This document shows positions 5,689 through 5,690 of a stretch of 5,690 nucleotides of DNA, piece by piece. A program made the position numbers and the translations under genes. Numbering within the stretch: position 1 is the stretch's first letter; each line of letters starts with the position of its first letter. The stretch covers positions 1 through 5,690 of the forward strand of contig CAMLYR010000093.1 of the NCBI GenBank assembly GCA_946491915.1, in the 5' to 3' direction. A model generated the notes under the pieces. The model ran no database searches and was not told the DNA's origin. It worked only from the letters and a program-made list of their open reading frames with translations. This stretch comes from an uncultured Clostridium sp. (GTDB lineage Bacteria; Bacillota_A; Clostridia; TANB77; CAG-508).

Positions 5689-5690
5689 GT

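Larger units (their letters stand above)
5313..5690. other. Non-coding region upstream of ruvC
   Basis: This 378-base stretch holds no gene I can support on either strand. From left to right it contains the ruvC leader and promoter, the GGGGACGG motif, and the long inverted repeat. A 10-base direct repeat TTTCGAATTT (5364-5373 and 5467-5476) is also present. Any gene to the right lies beyond the window. Confidence 0.7.

Overview
The window is AT-rich DNA, roughly 27-30% G+C in most genes, and reads as an endospore-forming member of the Clostridia or a related Firmicute. Three things point there: a SleB-type spore cortex-lytic enzyme, RuvC rather than the Bacillus resolvase RecU, and purine-rich Shine-Dalgarno sequences. 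No species can be named from the sequence alone.

Every gene I accept lies on the minus strand, so the transcription order runs from high to low coordinates. A good sigma-A promoter (5382-5409) drives ruvC (Holliday-junction resolvase). It is followed by holA (DNA polymerase III delta, the clamp-loader wrench), a sleB-like cortex hydrolase, and recG (fork-reversal and branch-migration helicase). Next come an unrecognised 114-residue charged protein and a clear hairpin terminator (306-342). A second short unit starts inside the tail of that terminator: its own promoter (287-315) serves a 63-residue protein with two membrane segments. ruvC, holA and recG form a replication and recombination cluster. 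The sleB-like gene in the middle belongs to spore germination and has its own candidate promoter.

The right end (about 5410-5690) has no gene I can support. It contains a G-rich GGGGACGG motif of a kind that recurs between bacterial genes. It also contains the most striking structure in the window: a centre-symmetric imperfect inverted repeat of about 200 bp (5485-5688). Its arms pair in seven blocks around position 5587, and the outermost block is a perfect 19-bp repeat. It looks like a MITE or foldback element whose core could also act as a two-way terminator. The left end (1-61) is AT-rich with no gene.

I found no defence system, CRISPR array, tRNA, rRNA or recognisable riboswitch. The items most worth following up are the inverted-repeat element, the GGGGACGG motif beside it, and the 114-residue protein, whose G+C is higher than its neighbours'.
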